Part shown: positions 24,161-37,825 of the stretch, one piece after another | Position numbering within the stretch: the stretch's first letter is position 1 | How the letters are laid out: each line of letters begins with the position of its first letter | From: Hyperoodon ampullatus | Lineage: Eukaryota > Chordata > Mammalia > Artiodactyla > Ziphiidae | Length of the DNA stretch: 64,000 bases | NCBI GenBank assembly: GCA_949752795.1 | Contig: CATKHW010000281.1 | Location: forward strand, 1 to 64,000 | Direction of reading: 5' to 3' | Notes under the pieces: generated by a model | What the model saw: the letters and a program-made list of their open reading frames with translations, nothing else | Databases searched by the model: none | What the model was told of the DNA's origin: nothing | Translations under genes and position numbers: made by a program

Positions 24161-24600
24161 GCAAGGGCATGAAGCAATGTGATTCCAATGGTCATGGAGG
24201 ATTGTGATGACAAGCGCATGGAGAATTGTGATGACAAGATTATGTACCATTTTGTTGACAAAGGCAAGGAGCATTATGATGACAAATTTCATGGAGCACT
24301 GTGATGACAAGCATCACGGAGCATTGTGATTACAAGGGTCATGGAGCATTGGGATGACAAGCGCATGGATCATTGTGATGACAATGGTCATGGAGCATTT
24401 TAATGACAAGAGTCCCGGATCATTGTGTTGTCAGGGTTCATGGAGCGTTGTGATGACAGTGGTCATGGAGCATTGTGATGACAGGGGTCATGGCGCATTG
24501 TGATGAGAAGGTCATGGAGCATTGGGCTGAAAATGTCCATGGAGTACTGTGATGACAGGGGTCATGGAGCATTGTGATGACAAGGGTCATGGAGCATATT

Positions 24601-25195
24601 GATGACAAGGTCGTGGAGCACTGTGATGAGAAGATCATGGACAATTGTGATTACGAGTGTCATGGAGCACTGTAATGACAAGCGGTATGGAGCATTGTGA
24701 TGACAGTGGTCATGGAGCATTGTGATGACCGGGGACATGGAGCATTGTGATGCCCAAGGCATGGAGCACTGTGATGGCAAGACCGTGGAGCATTGTGATG
24801 AGAAGACCATGGATAATTGTGATGAGGAGTGTCATGGAGCACTGTAATGACAAGTGGTATGGAGCCTTGTGATGACAGGGGTCATGGAGCATTGTTATGA
24901 CAGTGGTCATGGAGCATTGTGATGACAAGGGTCATGGAGCATTTTGATGACAAGGTCGTGGAGCATTGTGATGAGAAGACCATGGACAATTGTGATTACG
25001 AGTGTAATGGAGCACTGTAATGACAAGCGGTATGGAGCATTGTGATGACAGGGGTCATGGAGCATTGTGATGACTGGGGACATGGAGCATTGTGATGACC
25101 AGGGCATGGAGCATTGTGATGGCAAGACCGTGGGGCACTGTGATGAGAAGACCATGGATAATTGTGATGACGAACATCATGGAGCACTGTAATGA
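24601..25195 (+). repeat. ~173 bp higher-order unit (seven monomers), four adjacent copies
   Basis: The marker atgagaag.(c)catgga followed by an aattgtgat monomer starts at 24624, 24798, 24971 and 25143: spacing 174, 173 and 172 bp. The accompanying monomers (ggcaagaccgtgg, ctgtaatgacaag) recur in the same order. Confidence 0.8.
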
Positions 25196-27469
25196 AAAGG
25201 GGCATGGAGCATTGTGATGACAGGTGTCATGGAGCATTGTGATGACAGGGGTCATGGATCATTGAGATGAAAAGTGTCACGGAGCATTCTGATGACAAGC
25301 TTGTGGAGTATTGTGATGACAATGGCATGGAGCATTGTGATGAAAAGGGCATGGATCATTGTGATGAAAAAGGCATAGAGACTTGTCATGACAGGGTTCA
25401 ATGAGCATACTGATGACAAGTATCAGGGAGCATTGTGATGACAATTGTATTGAGAATTGTGATGACAAAGGTCATGGAGCATTGTGATGAGAAGTCCATG
25501 GATAATTGTGATGACCAGCGTCATGGGGCATTGTGATGACAAGTGTTATGGAACATTGTGATCACAAGGGTTTGGAGCATTGTGATGAGAGAGGTCATGG
25601 AGAATTTTGATTTCATTGTGATGACAATAGCATGAAGCATTATGATGATGGGCATGGTGCATTGTGATGACAGGGTTCATGGAGCACTGAGATGAAAAGA
25701 GGCATGGATCACTGTAATAACAAGGGTCTTGGAGCACTGTGATGACAAGGGCATGGAGTATTGTGATGAGAAGGCCATGGAGCATTCTGATGACATGCGT
25801 CAGGGAGCTTTGTGATGACATGGGCATGGAGCATTGTGATTACAGGGGTCTTGGAGCATTGTGAAGACAAGGGCCATGGAGTCTTGTGATGACAAGGCCG
25901 TAGAACATTGTGATGGCAAGGGTCATGGAGCATTGTTATGACAGGTGTAATGGAGCATTGTGATGACAAGGGCATGGAGCATTGGTCTGAAAAGTTTCAT
26001 GGATTATTGTGATGAGAGTGAGCATGGAGCATTGTGATGACAAGGGCACGGAACACAGTGATACATGTGTTATGGAGGATTGCAATGACAAGGGCATGGA
26101 GCATTGTGATGACAAGCGTCATCGAGCTTTTTGATGACAACGGCATGGAGCATTGTGATTCCAAGGGTCATGGAGCTTTGTGATGACATAGGCCATGGAG
26201 CATTTTGATGACAAGAGCTTGGTGCATTGTGATGAGAAGGGCAGGGAGAATTGTGATGACAGGGTCATGGAGCAATTGGATGAAAAGGGTCATGGAACAT
26301 TTTGATGACAGTGTTTATGGAACATTGTGATGTTAGGGGTCATGGAGCATTGTGATGAAAAGGGTCATGGAGCATTGTGATGACAGGGGTTATGGAACAT
26401 TGTGATGTCAGGGGTCATGGAGCATTGTGATGATAAGAGCATGTAGCATTGTTGTGACAAGGGTCATGGAACATTGGGATGACAGGGTGGAGGGAGTATT
26501 GTGTTGACTAGTGATGGAACATTGTGATATCAGTGCTGAGAGAGCCTTTTGATGAGAGGTGCATGGAGCATTGTGATGACAAGGCTGTGGAGCATTGTGA
26601 TGAGAAACGCAGGGCACATTGTGATGACATGGGTCATGGATCATTGTGCTGACAAACGCATGGAGCATTGTGATGACAAGGTTTGTGGAGCATTGTGATG
26701 ACAACGATGTGGAGCATTGTGATGACAAGCGCATGGCACATTTGATGCCATGTGTCATGGAGTAATGTGCTGACAAAGGCATGGAGCATTGTGATGACAA
26801 GGGTCACCGAGCATTGTGATGAAATGTTCATGGAGTGTTGTGGTCACAAAGGTCACAGAGCCTTGTGATGACGAGGTCATGGACCATTGTGATGACAAAG
26901 GTCATGAAGCATTGTGATAACTGGAGTCACGGAGCATTGTGATGACAGGGGTCATAGAGCATTGTGATGAAAGGGCATGGAGCCTTGTGATGACAGGGTC
27001 ATGGAGCATTTTTCTGACAAGTTTCATGGATTATTGTGATGACAGTGGGCATGGCGCATTGTGATGACAAGGGCATGGAGCATTGTGATGAGAAGGTCAT
27101 GGAGTATTGTGAAGAAGGGTGTCAGGGAGCATTGTGATGACATATGTCATGGTCTATTGCAATGACAATGGAATGTAGCATTGTGATGCCAAGTGTCATG
27201 GAGGATGGTGATGACAAAGGTAATGGAGCATTTTGATGACCAGGGCTTGGAGCATTGTGATGACAAGGGTCATGGAGCGTTGTGATAACAAGGGCCATTG
27301 AGAATTTTGATGACATGTTCATGAAGCATTGTGATGACAATCACATGGAGCTTGCTATGACAGGGGTCATGGAGCATTGCGATGACAAGTGCATAGAGAA
27401 TTGTGATGACAAAACATATAACACTGTGATGAGAATTATCATGGATCATAGTGATGCCAAGAACATGGA

Positions 27470-27800
27470 GAATTGTGATGACAGGGGACATGGAGCATTG
27501 TGATGACCAGGGCATGGAGCATTGTGATGGCAAGACCGTGGAGCATTGTGATGAGAAGACCATGGATAATTGTGATGACGAGCGTCATGGAGCACTGTAA
27601 TGACAAGGGGTATGGAGCATTGTGATGACAGGGGTCATGGAGCATTGTGATGACTGGGGACATGGAGCATCGTGATGACCAAGGCATGGAGCATTGTGAT
27701 GGCAAGACCGTGGAGCATTGTGATGAGAAGGCCATGGATAATTGTGATGACGAGCGTCATGGAACACTGTAATGACAAGGGGTATGGAGCATTGTGATGA
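27470..27800 (+). repeat. Second cluster of the ~173 bp higher-order unit
   Basis: The same marker at 27551 and 27723 (172 bp apart), with the same flanking monomers as the 24.6-25.2 kb cluster. A single further copy lies near 35228. Confidence 0.78.
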
Positions 27801-30492
27801 CAGGGGTCATGGAGCATTCTGAAGACAATGATCATGGAGCATTCTGATGACAAGCTTGTGGAGTATTGTGATGACAATGACCTGGAGCGTTGTGATGAAA
27901 AGGACATGGAGCATTCTGATGAAAAAGGCATGGAGCCTTTTCTTGACAGTGTTCAAGGAATATTCTGACGACAAGTGTCAGGGAGCATTGTGATGACAAG
28001 TGTATTGAGAATTGTGATGACAAGGGTCATGGAGCATTGTGACGACAAGTGCATGGAGTATTGTCATGACAGTCATCATGGAGTGTTTTGATGACAAGTG
28101 TTATGGAACATTGTGATCACAAGGGGTTGGAGCATTGTGATGACAGAGGTCATGGACCATTTTGATTTCAAGGAGCATGGAGCATTGTGATGACAAGGGC
28201 ATGGAGCAATGTGATCCCAAGGTTCATGGAGGATTGTGATGAAAATGGTAATGGAGTATTGTGATGACAAGCTCATGGAGCATTGTGATGACAAGGTCAT
28301 GTAGGATTTTGATGACACAGGCATGGAGAATTGTGATGATAAGGGTCATGGAGCACTGTGATGATAAGCGTCACGGAGCATTGTGATTACAGGGGTCATG
28401 GAGCATTGGGATGACAAGGGCATGGATCATTGTGATGACAAGTGTCATGGAGCATAGGGCTGAAAATGTTCATGGAGCATTGTGATTACAAGGGAATGGA
28501 GCATTGTGATGACAAGAGTCCCGGATCATTGTGTTGGCAGGGGTCATGGAGTGTTGTGATGACAGTGGTCATGGAGGACTGTGATGATATGGGTCATGGA
28601 GCATTGTGATGAGAAGGTCATAAAGCATTGGGCTGAAAATGTTAATGGAGTATTGTGATGACACGGGTCATGGAGCATTGTAATGAGAAGGGAATTGAGC
28701 ACTGTGATGACAAGGTCCTGGAGAATTGTGATGGGAAGTCCATGGAGCCTTGTGATGACAATTCTCATGGAACATTCTGATGAAAAGGGGCATGGAGCAT
28801 TGTGATTACAGGGGTCTTGGAGCATTGTGATGACAAGGGCATGGAGCATTGTGATGAGAAGGCCATGGAGCATTCAGATGACATGCGTCATGGAGCTTTG
28901 TGCTGACAAGGGCATGGAGCATTGTGATGAAAATGGCATGGATCATTGTTATGAAAAAGGCATGGAGCCTTGTCATGACAGGGTTCAAGGAGCATACTGA
29001 CGACAAGTGTCACGGAGCATTGTGATGACAAGTGTATTGAGCATTGTGATGACAAAGTTCATGGAGCATTGTGATGAGAAGACCATGGATAATTGTGATG
29101 ATGAGCGTCATGGGGTGTTGTGATAAGAAGTTTTATGGAACATTGTGATCAAAAGGGTTTGGAGCATTGTGATGACAGAGGTCATGGAGCATTTTGATTT
29201 CATTGTGATGACAATAGCCTGAAGCATTATGGTGATGGGCATGGTGCATTGTGATGACAGCGTTCATGGAGCATTGAGATGGAAAGGGGCATGGAGCATT
29301 GTGATTACAGGGGTCTTGGAGCATTGTGATGACAAGGGCAAGGAGCATTGTGATGAGAAGGCCATGGAGCATTCTGATGACATGCGTCATTGAGCTTTGT
29401 GATGACAAGGGCATGGAGCATTGTGATTACAGGGGTCTTGGAGCATTGTGATGACAAGGGTCATGGAGCCTTGTGATGACAATGGTGTGGAACATTGTGA
29501 TGGCAGGGGTCATGGAGCATTGTTATGACAGGGGTAATGGAGCATTGTGATGAGAAGGGCATGGAGCATTGGTCTGAAAAGTTTCATGGATTATTGTGAT
29601 GAGAGTGGGCATGGAGCATTGTGATGACAAGGTCACGGAACACTGTGATCCATGGGTCATGGAGGATTGTAATGACAAGGGCATGGAGCATGGTGATGAG
29701 AAGGGCATCAAACATTGTTTTGACAAGCGTCATGGAGCTTTGTGATGACAAGGGCATGGAACAATGTGATGAGAGGGTTCATGGAACATTGTGATTCCAA
29801 GGGTTATGGAGCTTTGTGATGACAAAAGTCATGGAGCATTTTGATGTCAAGGGCGTGGTGCATTGTGATGAGAAGGGCAGGGAGCATTTTGATGACAGGG
29901 TCATGCAGCAATTTGATGAAAAGTGTAATGGAACATTTTGATGACAGGGGTTATAGAACATTGTGATGTCAGGGGTCATGGAGCTTTGGGATGAAAAGTG
30001 TCATGGAGCATTTTGATGACAGGGGTTATGGAACATTGTGATGTCAGGGGTCATGGAACATTGTGATGATAGGGGGATGTAGCATTGTGATGACAGGGGT
30101 CATGGAACATTGTGATTACAGGGGTGAGGGAGTATTGTGATGACTAGTGATGGAACATTGTGATATCTCTGTTGAGAGAGCATTTTGATGAGAAGTGCAT
30201 GGAGCATTGTGATTACAAGGTTTATGGAGCATTACGTTGACAAGGTTGTGGACCGTTGTGATGAAAATCACGTGGCACATTGTGATGACAAGGGTCATGG
30301 AGCATTGTTCTGACAAAGGCATGGAGCATTGTGATGACAAGGGTCACGGAGCATTGTGATGAAAAGTTCATGGAGTATTGTGGTTACAAAGGTCAAAGAG
30401 CCTTGTGATGATGTGGGCATGGACCACTGTGATGACAAATGTTATGAAGCATTGTGATGACTGGAGTCACAGATCATTGTGATGACAGGGGT

Positions 30493-30600
30493 CATGGAGC
30501 ATTGTGATGACAAGGGCATGGAGCATTGTGATGACAAGGGCATGGAGCATTGTGATGACAAGGGCATGGAGCATTGTGATGACAGGGGCATGGAGCATTG
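30493..30600 (+). repeat. Homogeneous run of the 24 bp monomer
   Basis: About four consecutive near-identical 24 bp monomers, the most regular stretch in the array and so probably its youngest local expansion. On the minus strand it reads as an MPLSSQCS octapeptide repeat. Confidence 0.85.
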
Positions 30601-33600
30601 GTCTGACAAGTTTAATAGATTATTGTGATGACAGTGGGCATGGGGCATTGTGATGACAAGGGCATGGGGCATTGTGATGAGAAGGTCATGGAGTATTGTG
30701 AAGACAGGTGTCAGGGAGCATTGTGATGACATATGTCATGGTCCATTGTGATGACAATGGCATGGAGCATTGTGATGCCAAATGTAATGGAGGATTGTGA
30801 TGACAAATATAATGGAGCATTGTGATGACTAGGGCTTGGAGCATTATGATGACAAGGGCCATTGAAAATTTTCATGACAAGGTCGTGAAGCATTGTGATG
30901 ACAAGGTGCTGGAGCATTGTGATGAGAAAACCATGGAGCCTTGTGAGACAAGTCTCATGGAGCATACTGATGAAAAGGGGCATGGAGCATTGTGATTAGA
31001 GTGTCTGGGAAAATTGTGATGACAAGGGCATGGAGCACTGTGATGAGAAGGCCAAGGAGCAGTCTGATGACATGCGTCATTGAGCTTTGTGATGACAAGG
31101 GCATGGAGCATTGTAATTACAGGCGTCTTGGAGCATTGTGATGAAAAAGGCATGGATCATTGTGATGAAAAAGGCATGGAGCCTTGTCATGACAGAGTTC
31201 AAGGAGCATACAGAGAACAAGTGTCAGGGAGCATTTTGATGACAAGTGTATTGAGCATTGTGATGACAAAGGTCATGGAGCATTGTGAAGAGAAGACCAT
31301 AGATAATTGTGATGACGAGCATCATGGGGCATTGTGATGACAAGTGTTATGGAATATTGTGATCACAAGGGTTTGGAGCATTGTGATGAGAGAGGTCATG
31401 GAGAATTTTGATTTCATTGTGATGACAATAGCCTGAAGCATTATGATGATGGGCATGGTGCACTGTGATGACAGGGTTCATGGATCATAGAGATAAAAAG
31501 GGACATGGAGCATTGTGATTACAGGGGTCTTGGAGCATTGTGATGAGAAGGGTCATGGAGCCTTGTGATGACAAGGCCATGGAACATCGTGATGGCAGGG
31601 GTCATGGAGCATTGTTATCACAGGGGTAATGGAGCATTGTGATGGCAAGGGCATGGAGCATTGTGATGACAAGGGTCATGGAGACTTGTGATGACAAGGC
31701 TGTGGAACATTGTGATGGCAGGGGTCATGGAGCATTGTTATGACAGGGGTCATGGAGCCTTGTGATGACAAGCCCGTGGAACGTTGTGATGGCAGGGGTC
31801 ATGGAGCATTGTTATGACAGGGGTAATGGAGCATTGTGATGACAAGGGCATAGAACATTTGTCTGAAAAGTTTCATGGATTATTGTGATGAGTGTGGGCA
31901 TGGAGCATTGTGATGACAAGGGCACGGAACACAGTGATACATGGGTCATGGAGGATTGTAATGACAAGGGCATGGAGCATTGTGATGAGAAGGGCATCGA
32001 GCAGTGTGATGACAAGCACCATGGAGCTTTTTGATGACAATTGCATGGAACAATGTGATGAGAGGTTTCATGGAGTATTGTGATGACAATGGCATGGAGC
32101 ATTGTGATGCCAAGGGTCATGGAGCTTTGTGATGACAAAGATCATGGAGCATTTTGATGACAAGGGCGTGGTGCATTGTGATGAGAAAGGCAGGGAGCAT
32201 TGTGATGACATTGTCATGGACCAATTTGATGAAAAGGGTCATGGAACATTTTGATGAGAGGCGTTATGTAACATTGTGATGTCAGGGGTCATGGAGCATT
32301 TTGATGAAAAGGGTCATGGAACATTTTGATGACAGGGGTTATGGAACATTGTGATGTCAGGGATCATCGAACATTTTGATGATAAGTGCATGTAGCATTG
32401 TGATGACAGGAGTCATGGAACATTGTGATGACAGGGTTGAGGGAGTATTGTGATGAATAGTGATGTAACATTGTGATATCAGTGGTGAGAGAGCATTTTG
32501 ATTTGAAGTGCATGGAGCATTGTGATAACAAGGTTTATGGAGCATTGTGATGACAAGATTGTGGAGCACTGTGACGACAAGCGCATGGTGCATTGTGATG
32601 ACAAGCACATGGAGCATTGTGATGACAAGGGTCATGGAGCATTGTGTTGAGAAAGGCATAGAGCATTGTGATGACAAGGGTCAAAGAGCATTGTGATGAA
32701 AAGTTCATGAAGCATTGTGGTTAAAAAGGTCACAGAGACTGTTGATTACAAGGGCATGGACCATTGTGATGACAAAGGTCATGAAGCCTTGTGATGACTG
32801 GAGTCACGGAGCATTGTGATGACAGGGGTCATGGAGCATTGTGATAACAAGGGCATGGGGCATGTGATGACAAGGGCATGGAGCATTGGTCTAATAAGTT
32901 TCATGGCTTATTGCGATGACAGTTGGAATGGCGCATTGTGATGACAAGGGCATGGAGCATTGTGATGACCAGGTCATTCATTATTGTGAAGACAGGTGTC
33001 AGGGAGCATTGTGAGGCCAAGTGTCATGGAGGATTCTGATGACAAAGGTAATGGAGCATTGTGATGACAATGGCTTGGAGCATTGTGATGACAAGGGTCA
33101 GGGAGCATTGTGCTGACAAGTGCATGGAAAATTGTGATGACAAGGGACATGGAGCATTCTGATGACAAGTTTGTGGAGTATTTTGATGACAATGTCATGG
33201 AGCATTGGGATGAAAACGGCATGGTGCATTTTGATGAAAAAGGCATGGAGCCTTTTTGTGACAGGGTTCAAGGAGCATTCTGACAAGTGTCAGGGAGCAT
33301 TGTGATGACAAGTGTATCGAGAATTGTGATGACAAAGGTCATGGAGCATTGTGATGAAAAGGGCATGGAGTATTGTGATGACAGGCATCATGGAGCATTG
33401 TGATGACAAGTGTTATGGAACATTGTGATCACAAGGGTTTGGAGCATTGTGATGACAGAGGTCATGGATCATTTTGATTTCAAGGAGCATGGAGCATTGT
33501 GATGACAAGGGCATGGAGCAATGTGATCCCAAGGTTCATGGAGGATTGTGATGGCAATGGTAATGGAGTATTGTGATGACAAGTGCATAGAACATTGTAA

Positions 33601-35694
33601 TGACAAGGTCATGTAGCATTTTGCTGACAAAGGCATGGAGCATTGTGATGACAGGTGTCATGGAGCACTGTGATGACAAGCGTCACGGAGCATTGTGATT
33701 ACAGGGGTCATGGAGCATTGGGATGACAAGGGCATGCATCATTGTGATGACAAGTGTCATGGAGCATTGGGCTGAAAATGTTCATGGAGTATTGTGATGA
33801 CAGGGGTCATGGAGCATTGTGATGACTAGGGAATGGAGCATTGTGATGACAAGAGTCCCGGATCATTGTGTTGTCAGGTGATATTGAGCGTTGTGATGAC
33901 TGTGGTCATGGAGCATTGTGATGATATTGGTCAAGGAGCATTGTGATGAGAAGGTCATGGAGCATTGGGCTGAAAATATTCATGGAGTGTTGTAATGACA
34001 GGGGTCATGGAGCATTGTGATGATAAGGGAATGGAGCATTTTGATGACAATGTCCTGGAGCATTGTGATGAGAAGACGATGGAGCCTTGTGATGACAAGT
34101 CTCATGGAGCATTCTGATGAAAAGGGGCATGGACCATTGTGATTACAGGGGTCTTGGAGCATTGTGATGACAAGGGCATGGAGCATTGTGATGAGAAGGC
34201 CATGGAGCATTCTGATGACATGCATCATGGAGCTTTGTGATGACAAGGGCATGGAGCATTGTGATTACAGGGGTCTTGGAGCATTGTGATGAAAATGGCA
34301 TGGAACATTGTGATTACAGGGGTCTTGGAGCATTGTGATGAAAATGGCATGGATCATTGTGATGAAAAAGGCATGGAGCCTTGTCATGAAAGGGTTCAGG
34401 GAGCATACTGATGGCAAGAGTCAGGGAGCATTGTGATGACATGTGTATTGCGCATTGTGATGACAAATGTCATGGGGCATTGTGATGAGAAGTCCATGGA
34501 TAATTGTGATGACTAGCGTCATGGGGTATTGTGATGACAAGTGTTATGGAACATTGTGATCACAAGGGTTTGGAGCATTGTGATGACAGAGGTCATAGAG
34601 CATTTTGATTTCATTGTGATGACAAGAGCATGAAGCATTATGATGATGGGCATGGTGCATTGTGATGACAGGGTTCATGGAGCATTGTGATGAAAGGTGG
34701 CGTGGAGCTTTGGTCTGACAAGTTTCATGGATTATTTTGATGACAGTGGGCATGGCACATTGTGATGACAAGGGCATGGAGCATTGTGATAACAAGGTCA
34801 TGGAGTATTTTGAAGAAGGGTGTCAGGGAGCATTGTGATGACATATGTCATGTTCCATTGTGATGACAATAGCACGGAGCATTGTGATGCCAAGTGTCAT
34901 GGAGGATTGTTGTGACAAAGGTAAAGGAGCATTTTGATGATAAGCGCATGGAGCATTGAGATGACAAGGGCCATTGATAATTTTAATGTCCATATCCTGA
35001 AACATTGTGATGACAAGCGCATGGAGCTTCCTATGACAGGGGTCATGGAGCATTGCGATGACAAGTGCATGGAGTATTGTTATGACAAGAGCATATAACA
35101 TTGTGATGAGAAGTGCCATGGAGCATTGTGATGACAAGGACGTGGAGAATTGTGAGGACAAGGGACATTGAGCTTTGAGATGACCAGGGCATGGAGCATT
35201 GTGATGGCAAAACCGTGGAGCATTGTGATGAGAAGACCATGGGTAATTGTGATGACGAGCATCATGGAGCACTGTAATGACAAGGGGCATGAAGCATTGT
35301 GATGACAGGTGTCAGGGAGCATTGTGATGACAGGGGTCATGGAGCATTGTGATGACAAGGGCATGGAGCATTGTGATGACAAGGGTACGGAACATTGTGA
35401 TGAAAAGTGCCATTGAGAATTTTGATGATAAAGTCGTGAAGCATTGTGATGACAAACACTTGGAGCTTGCTATGACAGGGGTCATGGAACATTGCAATGA
35501 CAAGTGCATGGAGAATTGTGATGAAACGAGCATGTAACTTTGTGATGAGAAGTGTCATGTAGCATTGTGATGACAAGTACGTGGAGAATTGTTATGACAA
35601 GGGACATGGAGCATTGTGATAACCAGGGAATGGAGCATTGTGTTGACAGGGGTCATGGAGCATTATTATGACAAGGGCCATGGTGCATTCTGAT

Positions 35695-36087
35695 ATAAGA
35701 TATCACTTATGAAGGGAATGTAAACCTGGCTAAATATGAACTGAATTAGGAAAGAGAACAGAGTCTCAGATTTAGAAAACACTCTTATGCTTGCTTAAGG
35801 GGGAAGGAGAGGTGGGGAGACACACAAAACCAGAGTTTGATATTAACACAGGTACTGTTCCATAATCCAAATACAGAAGAGACAAGCCCGACTCCTTCCT
35901 CGGTGAATGGGACTCAACACCCCTATTCCCCACAGAGAAATATATCTGACTAGTAAGGATCTTAAAACCTATGTATTGATATGTCTCCATAAGGGAACCA
36001 AGTGTGTCTAGAATGACATAAACACGGCAGTGAGAATCAGCTCAAACCCACTATAAAAAGGAATTTCAAAACAAAACAAAGAAACAG
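35695..36087 (+). repeat. 3' end of unit D3 after the minisatellite
   Basis: Resumes at ataagatatcacttatgaag and runs through the L1 3' UTR-derived part to the A-rich tail (~36080). It shares old-type variants (aaaccagagtttgatatta) with D2 and C1, as expected for one interrupted unit. Confidence 0.82.
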
Positions 36088-37825
36088 TGAAATTCTTACA
36101 CAACACCTTCAGGGGTTCTGATGAAACTTGGAATGACCCTATCTACAACAACAGCTGGATGTGGCATAAGGCTGTTCACCTGGGACTGAGAGGATTGGTG
36201 AGATTGGGTGAGAAAATGCAGACGCTTTAAAGCAATAATGCCTGCCACTGATTCCATGGTTCCCAACTCTCCAGGTAGAAGGGAATATCACTACAGTTAT
36301 AACATGTATGGGAAACCTAGAGAATGGACACCCTCTGATGGTGAAAGGTTTCTAAAACTCTACTAATTTTTTTCTCTCCATGTGCTGCAGCTTGACATTC
36401 CAACTGCTTTAATATCAATCTCCCAACTTGGAGAGTCAGCCCCTATAACCTCCTGGTTCGCACAGTTGGCACATTGTGCAGAGGATATAAGGGAAGAGGG
36501 AGAACCAATGAGAGAGTAGCTGTAGGCATTTGGACAGCCACATGTCACTCTAATTTCCCGTCACGAAGAAGAATTAACCAAACTCTCAGCCTACCCCACC
36601 CCCATAACTAGTATAGGTCCTGAAGCAAAATTGTGGGTTTGCGGTCAGCTCACAAAAACACAAGTTGAAAAATGGAGCTCAGGGGCACAGCAATTCACTA
36701 ACTTGCAGAGTTATACAGGACTACTCTCTTCCAAAAATCTGTTGAGGAAAAGCCATGAGGCGGACTTGAAAATGAGGGAGATTTGCACGAAACAGATTTC
36801 CAGAAGTACATTGGAATCGCCTTTAAACACAGGAAAAGCATCACAACTTCGACAATTATGGAATTGTCCATAAAGGGTGCATACGTTTTCTCTTGAATAT
36901 ATTCAGGAGAAAACGCATACACCCATTTTGGCCAACCAAGCAACCGCACAATGCAAATCTGCACTTCAAAGAAGTATCACTTCCCACCAGTCAAAAGGGA
37001 TATCCTTAAAATGTGTAAAAACCAGAAAGGCAAGAGGGGCTCTAGAGAACAGGGAGCCTTGTTATGCTGATGGGTGGGATGCAGATTGCCAACAGCCACT
37101 CTGGAGGAGTGCATTGTGTTCCCTAAGAGAATTAAACAACAGAGCTTCACAGCCTAAGGCACTTCCAGTCATGGGAATATACCTTGGGGAAATTGAAAAT
37201 CAATAAGACACAGCCAACCCACAATATAGGGCAGCACTGTTTACAAGAACCTCGACTTCGGGACACCTTAAATATCCCAGTAAAGACAAAAACAGTAAAG
37301 AAATTGTGGTACATACGTACGATGGAATATCCCTCAGCCATGAAATCAATGTCATAAGGCCAGTAGCAGCATAATGAGTGGATTCATGTACGATGATTCT
37401 AACTGAAATAAGTCACACAGAAAAAGAAACTTATCATAAGATATCACTTATGAAGGTCTTGTAAACATGGCTACACATGAACTGAATTAGGAAAGAGAAG
37501 AGTCTCACATTTAGAAAACACTCTTATGCCTGCTCAAGAGGAAAGGAGAGGTGGGGTGATGCATAAAACCAGAGTTTGATATTAGCACAGGTACGGTTGC
37601 ATAATCCAAATACAAAATAGACAAGACCTACTCTTTCCTCACTGAACGGGGCTCAACACCCCTATTCCCCGCAGAGTAGTATATCTGACTAGTAAGAATC
37701 TTAAAACCTATGTATTGATATGTCTCCATAAGGTAACCAAGTGTGTCTAGAATGACATAAACACGGCAGAGAGAATCAGCTCAAACCCACTATAAAAATG
37801 AATTTCAAAACAAAACAAATAAACA
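36088..37825 (+). repeat. 1.74 kb unit C1
   Basis: Full-length, moderately diverged, closest to C2. The pair shares cagtgaaattcttacac and gggcagcactg-type variants not seen in later units. Confidence 0.87.
36863..36936. repeat. Spacerless inverted repeat in C1 with a T/A pair
   Basis: Left arm outer end is diverged (attgtcca). At 21.5 bp from the centre T (36878) faces A (36921), where most units have C facing G. Two neighbouring positions are unpaired (gcatacg on the left). Confidence 0.82.

Larger units (their letters stand above)
25977..32900 (+). repeat. Kilobase-scale duplication inside the minisatellite (three copies)
   Basis: The irregular monomer ggtct-a-aa/caagttt..tggattatt occurs near 25984, 27011, 29571, 30600, 31860 and 32888. 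The pairs 25984/27011, 29571/30600 and 31860/32888 are 1027-1029 bp apart, and the pairs themselves are offset by ~3588 and ~2289 bp. Other irregular monomers (gactagtgatgg, ttttgatttcattg) repeat with similar offsets. Blocks of one to several kb were therefore copied as wholes. Confidence 0.8.
24161..35694 (+). repeat. 11.5 kb minisatellite, 24/25 bp monomer, roughly 460 copies
   Basis: The monomer core is CATGGAGCATTGTGATGACA followed by a G-rich end of 4 or 5 bases (aaggg, aggggt and variants), so 24 and 25 bp versions are mixed. The copy number is length divided by ~25. Nearly all monomers carry point variants, and landmark variants recur in blocks, so there is higher-order structure. Minus-strand open frames of up to 155 codons arise because the monomer has few stops on that strand; they end at a CCATGA variant and are not taken as coding. 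Confidence 0.93.

Noticed and set aside
24438..35576. Many minus-strand open frames of 60-155 codons in the minisatellite, with CHHNAP and SSQCSM peptide repeats
   Set aside because: They arise because the 24/25 bp monomer has few stop codons on that strand. The frame cycles with monomer length, and the frames all end at the same CCATGA variant. No start context, domain or conservation of frame.
24161..35694. GTGATGA in nearly every minisatellite monomer, matching the snoRNA box C consensus
   Set aside because: No matching box D at the right spacing and no terminal stems. A 7 bp match within a fixed monomer is repeated automatically.
24161..35694. CRISPR-like regular repetition
   Set aside because: Monomers are directly adjacent with no unique spacers, and the sequence context is mammalian.
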